Of a DNA stretch of 19,544 nt, positions 16,884-19,544 are shown in pieces. Below the pieces are notes generated by a model. The model was not told the DNA's origin and searched no databases. It saw only the letters and a program-made list of their open reading frames with translations. The stretch spans positions 1 to 19,544 of the forward strand of contig CAVJMJ010000024.1 of assembly GCA_963650915.1 (NCBI GenBank). The letters run 5' to 3'. The translations under genes and the position numbers were made by a program. Origin of the DNA: UBA4636 sp963650915 (GTDB lineage: Bacteria; Bacillota; Clostridia; Christensenellales; Borkfalkiaceae). Each line of letters begins with the position of its first letter. Position 1 is the stretch's first letter.

Positions 16884-17064
16884 TTTTATGTTTTTTAACT
16901 CCTTGTGATTTTATTGGATTTGCCCGTATCGACGGATAGCACATCGTTCGGGAACTTACGCCGTATAGAAGTTTTGCTTCGTGCCGCCCGCTATTAAGTT
17001 GTAGTTTTTGTAATCTCAAGCTCGGTGAGAATGAAACACTTCGTTTCGTGCGACTTGTTTACGG

Positions 17065-17090
17065 AAGGTGGCCACCTTGTCTGAATTCAG
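17065..17090. promoter_or_regulatory. Two adjacent perfect palindromes in the structural-operon leader
   Basis: AAGGTGGCCACCTT (14 bp, 17065-17078) and CTGAATTCAG (10 bp, 17081-17090) are both perfect and separated by 2 bp. They fall about 50 bp downstream of the predicted -10 of the structural promoter, within the untranslated leader. They could be operators or hairpins in the RNA. Otherwise the 400-bp gap 16884-17286 holds the promoter and repeat array described separately and no gene. Confidence 0.4.
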
Positions 17091-17139
17091 TCCGCAACGA
17101 ACCGTCGGGTTTATGCCGTCGCTTTTTGATTACACATCT

Positions 17140-17205
17140 ATTTTAACCCCTGTTTTTCCGAAATACCAGAACATCGGCGTGACGAAAATGTACCAATTTG
17201 TGACC
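17140..17205 (-). promoter_or_regulatory. Promoter module A (structural operon)
   Basis: On the minus strand a TAAAAT box (17145-17140) lies 1 bp from a 59-bp element (17147-17205) that recurs at 19412-19470 with about 52 of 59 bases identical. The -35-like hexamer is TGGTAT at 17-bp spacing, a poor match to consensus. This suggests that an activator drives it. The element contains TGTACCA beside the first heptamer. Confidence 0.6.
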
Positions 17206-17259
17206 TTAAATAAGCCACAATGTAACCTTGAAGTGATGTTTTGTAACCTCAATGTGACA
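17199..17259 (+). repeat. Heptamer array 2 (TGTRACC-like)
   Basis: TGTGACC (17199), a degenerate unit (17210), TGTAACC (17221), AGTGATG (17232), TGTAACC (17242) and TGTGACA (17253) step by 10-11 bp, so they lie on one face of the helix. The array is framed by TGTACCA (17189-17195) and its inverse TGGTACA (17260-17266). It lies upstream of promoter module A. Confidence 0.75.
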
Positions 17260-17286
17260 TGGTACACAAGGGCAGAACAGGTGAGT

Positions 17287-17553
17287 TTAGTAAATGTACT
17301 TTCTGGTGTAACTCGTGCTAGGCAATCTTTTACCTTCCGGAATTTCACGATCATCGTACATAATGTCGTACTGATAATCCCTGTACTTCGTCCTTTTGTA
17401 GAACGTATCCGTACTTAAAAGCACGGGAACTTCGTATGCGTCTTCTCTGACGATAGACAGTTGTTGTTTTACGATAAATTCCTTTGTGCGATATACGTTG
17501 TCTGCTCCCAAAATAAAAGACGGGATAAATTCGGTGTTGATATCGTCAATCAT
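17287..17553 (-). CDS. 88-aa hypothetical protein
   Basis: 88 aa, no membrane segment or signal. Family not recognised. It opens MIDDINTEFIP and ends SYTRKYIY, with many Tyr, Asp and Arg residues in between. AGGAGGT lies 8 bp upstream of ATG. The start is 13 bp after the small HTH regulator, so they share a transcript. It ends just before repeat array 2. It may be a phage regulatory or DNA-handling protein. Confidence 0.6.
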   Translation of the reverse strand: MIDDINTEFIPSFILGADNVYRTKEFIVKQQLSIVREDAYEVPVLLSTDTFYKRTKYRDYQYDIMYDDREIPEGKRLPSTSYTRKYIY

Positions 17554-17566
17554 TGTTTAATACCTC

Positions 17567-17866
17567 CTAAGCTGTCAAATGATTCTGTAAAAAGCGCAAT
17601 AATTGTTTATTGAGCCTTGTGATGTGTTCTCTTGCGTATCCGAACTCTTCGGCTGCGGCTTCCTGCGTTTTGTTTTCTACGTACATACAAACGTAGAGTT
17701 CGTAAAGTTTAGGCGACGCCTGACAAATTGCGGTGTTATACGCTTCTATGGTTTTTAGAATCGTGCTTTCTCCGACAATCTTTGCGGAACTGTTCATTTG
17801 CTTTTGTCGAGAGTAATAGTAGCGTATATTTTTAAGGTCCTCGCGGATCATTGTGAATGTTTTCAT
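17567..17866 (-). CDS. Small HTH regulator with sigma-region-4-like fold (phage transcription activator candidate)
   Basis: 99 aa from the ATG at 17866, chosen because AAAGGAG lies about 11 bp upstream; a longer open frame to 17929 has no ribosome site and runs into a terminator. The C-terminal half has a helix-turn-helix (QEAAAEEFGYAREHITRLNKQL, about 68-90) of the sigma-region-4/late-activator type, preceded by helical residues. Such proteins activate phage operons. The poor -35 boxes of modules A and B and the repeat arrays upstream of them make this protein a candidate activator, though the array could equally be bound by Rep or the repressor. It is followed 13 bp later by the 88-aa gene. 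Confidence 0.65.
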   Translation of the reverse strand: MKTFTMIREDLKNIRYYYSRQKQMNSSAKIVGESTILKTIEAYNTAICQASPKLYELYVCMYVENKTQEAAAEEFGYAREHITRLNKQLLRFLQNHLTA

Positions 17867-17910
17867 GTAAAAAATGACTCCTTTTATGTAGATTTGAACC
17901 GTCTGAGGAC

Positions 17911-17977
17911 AAAATAAAAGTGTCCCCATACACGGTGTGCGAGCTTTTTCAGAGGCTCACATTCGGGTGGGGACACT
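17911..17977 (-). terminator. Intrinsic terminator or attenuator between zinc-ribbon and HTH regulator genes
   Basis: On the minus strand AGTGTCCCC (17977-17969) pairs perfectly with GGGGACACT (17927-17919), with an additional inner stem (GTGAGC with GCTCGCAC). CTTTTATTTT follows at 17920-17911. The next gene starts about 45 bp later, so read-through must occur, or it has its own promoter. Confidence 0.65.
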
Positions 17978-18089
17978 ATTTCTCCTAGCGAATCTTACCT
18001 AACCGGCATGGATCTCGGATTTACCACTGACTCTGTTTCAGCCCGACCTCAATTTGCCATGTTAGACGATATTTAATTTTGTTTGAGAT

Positions 18090-18287
18090 TTAGTTTGCGA
18101 CTTTTCGTTTACGAGTTATCCTGATCAGTCGCGTAGTATCGTTGCAATGCTCGTGGTACTTAGCGTGACAGTAAGGACACTTACCGTCGATTTCGCCGTT
18201 TGGCTTGCTTAAAGCGCTGTAATAACGCTTGCACTCCGAACATTGAATACGCACAGAAACGGTTTTTACTACGTTTTCGGTTTCCAT
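18090..18287 (-). CDS. 65-aa zinc-ribbon protein
   Basis: 65 aa. Two CxxC knuckles (Cys16/Cys19 and Cys37/Cys40), with a further His46/Cys48, give a zinc-ribbon of the type found in small nucleic-acid-binding proteins, followed by a basic tail (RLIRITRKRKVAN). No function can be assigned. AAAGGAGG lies 8 bp upstream of ATG. The gene sits between the repressor gene and a terminator, after a structured leader (18309-18380). Confidence 0.7.
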   Translation of the reverse strand: METENVVKTVSVRIQCSECKRYYSALSKPNGEIDGKCPYCHAKYHEHCNDTTRLIRITRKRKVAN

Positions 18288-18308
18288 AAAAACAAACCTC
18301 CTTTTCCC

Positions 18309-18380
18309 ATAGCGCGGTAAGACTTGTATTTAGCAAACCGCATTGACAGGGTTGGGAAATCCCGTGTCTCGGTAAGCTAT
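18309..18380 (-). other. Structured leader, three-way-junction-like RNA
   Basis: In the minus-strand transcript an outer stem (ATAGC at 18380-18376 with GCTAT at 18313-18309) encloses two hairpins. One pairs GACA-GGG with CCC-TGTC (18368-18361/18351-18345) with one bulged base, and the other pairs GCGGT with ACCGC (18341-18337/18318-18314). It lies just upstream of the zinc-ribbon ribosome site. No known riboswitch family is recognised. Confidence 0.4.
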
Positions 18381-18401
18381 CCTTCGCACATTTATAATAA
18401 C

Positions 18402-18426
18402 CGAACAACCGGGGCGGGCTTGTCCG
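18402..18426 (-). terminator. Possible terminator hairpin after the repressor gene
   Basis: CGGACAA pairs with TTGTTCG (one G-T wobble) around a GC-rich loop on the minus strand, 10 bp after the repressor stop codon. The T-run after it is weak (GTTATTATAA), so termination is uncertain. Confidence 0.35.
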
Positions 18427-18436
18427 ACCATTAACT

Positions 18437-19042
18437 TTATTTAAGATCTTTGATGACCTTGACCGCTACGCCTTGAATAGCGACGGAAGAGTAATACATA
18501 TCTTCCATATTGTCGTTTTCGGGGTGTAAGCGAACTTTTTTACGCCGCCTGTCTAAATAATAACGTTTAAGCGTGGCTTCGTTGTCTATAAGGGCAACTA
18601 TTATCTGTCCTTGCTCGGCAGTTTCCTGTTGACGAACGACAACAAGGTCGCCGCTGTCGATCCCTACGTTTACCATACTGTCGCCCTTGGCTCGAAGAAT
18701 AAAGTATTTGCCGCTTTTGAACAACGCTTTGGAAAGATTTACATAAAATTCTATGTTTTCTTCCGCAAGAAGCGGCGTTCCGCAAGCGATTTCTCCGACC
18801 ACGGGGCATTTAATGGTATTACTGTCCCTTATTATCTTGGGTGTACGAAGTTCTCCGTATCTGCTATCCTTCTCCAATTCACCGCGAGTAATAAGCTCGT
18901 TGATATACCTGCTTGCCGTCGGAACGCTTATTTTAAGCGCATCGGCAATGTCGTTCATAGAAGGGGAATCGCACCCTTGGTAATAACAGTCGTTTACGAT
19001 TTCTACTATTCTTTTCAGTATTTCCTCATTCTTGCTTCGCAT
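18437..19042 (-). CDS. LexA-like S24 repressor
   Basis: 201 aa. An N-terminal winged helix (about 28-56, SMNDIADALKISVPTASRYINE) is followed by a self-cleaving peptidase domain. Cleavage site Cys87-Gly88 lies in IACGTPLLAEENIEFY, as in UmuD (Cys-Gly) rather than the Ala-Gly of most LexA proteins. Catalytic Ser122 is in GDSMVNVGIDSGD and Lys159 in NEATLKRY. It lies among phage genes, and its own promoter is directly upstream. It is therefore more likely the phage repressor, derepressed by RecA-driven self-cleavage after DNA damage, than the host's LexA. The start has a GAGGA-like site about 8 bp upstream. A TGTAC-N8-GTACA operator candidate lies at 19155-19172. Confidence 0.88.
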   Translation of the reverse strand: MRSKNEEILKRIVEIVNDCYYQGCDSPSMNDIADALKISVPTASRYINELITRGELEKDSRYGELRTPKIIRDSNTIKCPVVGEIACGTPLLAEENIEFYVNLSKALFKSGKYFILRAKGDSMVNVGIDSGDLVVVRQQETAEQGQIIVALIDNEATLKRYYLDRRRKKVRLHPENDNMEDMYYSSVAIQGVAVKVIKDLK

Positions 19043-19090
19043 AGCGGTTCCTCAACTTAACTGAAAGTCCTTTTTCATTTAGACAATTAT

Positions 19091-19118
19091 ATTATACTCT
19101 CTGTTTTTCAAATGTCAA
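19091..19118 (-). promoter_or_regulatory. Promoter of the LexA-like repressor gene
   Basis: TTGACA (19118-19113) and TATAAT (19096-19091), both consensus, are separated by 16 bp on the minus strand. The gene starts about 49 bp downstream. Confidence 0.8.
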
Positions 19119-19154
19119 GCGAGTAGTGCCATATTTTTTGTGAAAATTTTGAGG

Positions 19155-19172
19155 TGTACGTAAACATGTACA
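19155..19172. promoter_or_regulatory. TGTAC-N8-GTACA palindrome, operator candidate
   Basis: An 18-bp inverted repeat 37 bp upstream of the -35 of the repressor promoter. TGTAC half-sites also recur next to all three heptamer arrays (17189-17195, 19454-19460 and, inverted, 8155-8159), so the same protein may bind at each place. Confidence 0.4.
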
Positions 19173-19188
19173 GGTTGCCTGTAAAATT

Positions 19189-19374
19189 TTAATCTTCGGG
19201 CCGATCGCGCGCTTTGCGTTTTCTGCGTTTCTTGAAATGCTCGTACATTTCGAGTTCCAACAGAGCAATGTAGAGATCGACGTCCTTTTGCGGAATAAGA
19301 GATAAATCCGGTTTTTCGTCGTCCACGAAAATCTTTCTGTTGCTCGTATTATTTTTGAGTGTAATTTCTCGCAT
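19189..19374 (-). CDS. 61-aa hypothetical protein
   Basis: 61 aa, charged, opening MREITLKNNTSNRKI and with a basic C-terminal cluster (KKRRKRKARDRPED). No family recognised. AAGGAGGT lies about 5 bp upstream of ATG. It is the first gene after promoter module B and precedes the repressor gene in the same direction, with 146 bp in between. Probably a small phage protein. Confidence 0.55.
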   Translation of the reverse strand: MREITLKNNTSNRKIFVDDEKPDLSLIPQKDVDLYIALLELEMYEHFKKRRKRKARDRPED

Positions 19375-19404
19375 GGCTATACCTCCTTGTCAGATTACGC
19401 CATT

Positions 19405-19470
19405 ACTATACACCCTGTTTTTGCCGATTACCAGAACATCGGCGTGACCAAAATGTACCAATTTGTAACC
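19405..19470 (-). promoter_or_regulatory. Promoter module B (61-aa gene)
   Basis: TATAGT (19410-19405) lies 1 bp from a 59-bp element (19412-19470) that matches module A at about 52 of 59 bases; the -10 lies at the same offset in both. The -35-like hexamer is TGGTAA. Within it GCCGAT and ATCGGC form a hairpin around TACCAGAAC. Confidence 0.6.
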
Positions 19471-19535
19471 GCCGTGTAACCCGAAAGTGATGTCGATGTA
19501 ACCTCGTTGTGACCTGATGTGACATCATTGTAACC
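19464..19535 (+). repeat. Heptamer array 3 (TGTRACC-like, 7 units)
   Basis: Units start at 19464, 19475, 19486, 19497, 19508, 19518 and 19529: TGTAACC, TGTAACC, AGTGATG, TGTAACC, TGTGACC, TGTGACA, TGTAACC. The step is 10-11 bp. The sequence ends soon after, so the array may continue. Confidence 0.8.
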
Positions 19536-19544
19536 ATAGAAAAA

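Noticed and set aside
17885..17912. GGTTCAAATC on the minus strand looks like a tRNA T-loop
   Set aside because: No matching T-stem, acceptor or anticodon arms could be folded around it.
17867..17929. Upstream extension of the HTH regulator to 17929
   Set aside because: It has no ribosome site, overlaps a terminator hairpin, and the added residues look unrelated to the domain; ATG at 17866 is better supported.
18181..18408. Overlapping 75-codon open frame on the minus strand
   Set aside because: It lies in another frame of the zinc-ribbon gene and the structured leader, with no ribosome site.

Overview
The window carries two blocks that look unrelated, in a low- to moderate-GC genome. The strong AGGAGG-type ribosome binding sites, the AT-rich promoters and the absence of any outer-membrane secretin point to a Gram-positive (Bacillota/Clostridia-like) host. 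That assignment is an inference; no rRNA or taxonomic marker is present.

Block 1 (1-8000) is a type I restriction-modification locus read leftward from a clear promoter at 7895-7923. It encodes hsdM, then a small four-helix membrane protein, hsdS and hsdR, and finally a tyrosine recombinase. At the left edge a second, truncated hsdS lies on the opposite strand. A 41-bp perfect inverted repeat (397-437 and 4925-4965) joins the two hsdS copies. This is the layout of a phase-variable, recombinase-driven specificity switch, but the invertible segment also holds the whole of hsdR and the recombinase. The recombinase reading frame is broken by one base near 724-728, so the switch may be frozen. The break sits on an A-AAG motif, so recoding is possible.

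Block 2 (about 8000 to beyond the right end) looks like a filamentous-phage (inovirus-like) prophage, all on the minus strand. In transcription order it has a 61-aa protein and a LexA-like S24 repressor. A zinc-ribbon protein, a small HTH/sigma-region-4-like regulator and an 88-aa protein follow. Next come an 84-aa basic protein, a 111-aa candidate ssDNA-binding protein and a terminator. Four membrane-anchored surface proteins follow, one of them an SGNH/GDSL hydrolase. The block ends with a hairpin, a 43-aa one-helix protein, a large membrane-anchored P-loop ATPase (pI/Zot-like role), an HUH rolling-circle Rep and a GC-rich hairpin region that resembles a phage origin/packaging intergenic region. 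No secretin is seen, as expected for a host without an outer membrane. No convincing major coat protein is seen either, so the filamentous-phage call is likely but not proven.

The most striking non-coding signal is a set of three arrays of TGTRACC-like heptamers spaced 10-11 bp apart (8099-8148, 17199-17259, 19464-19535). Two of them lie just upstream of a duplicated 59-bp promoter module, with -10 boxes at identical offsets. The third abuts the origin-like hairpin. They probably coordinate phage transcription and replication through one DNA-binding protein. Other structured sites include a three-way-junction-like leader RNA before the zinc-ribbon gene, an operator-like TGTAC-N8-GTACA next to the repressor promoter, and several intrinsic terminators.
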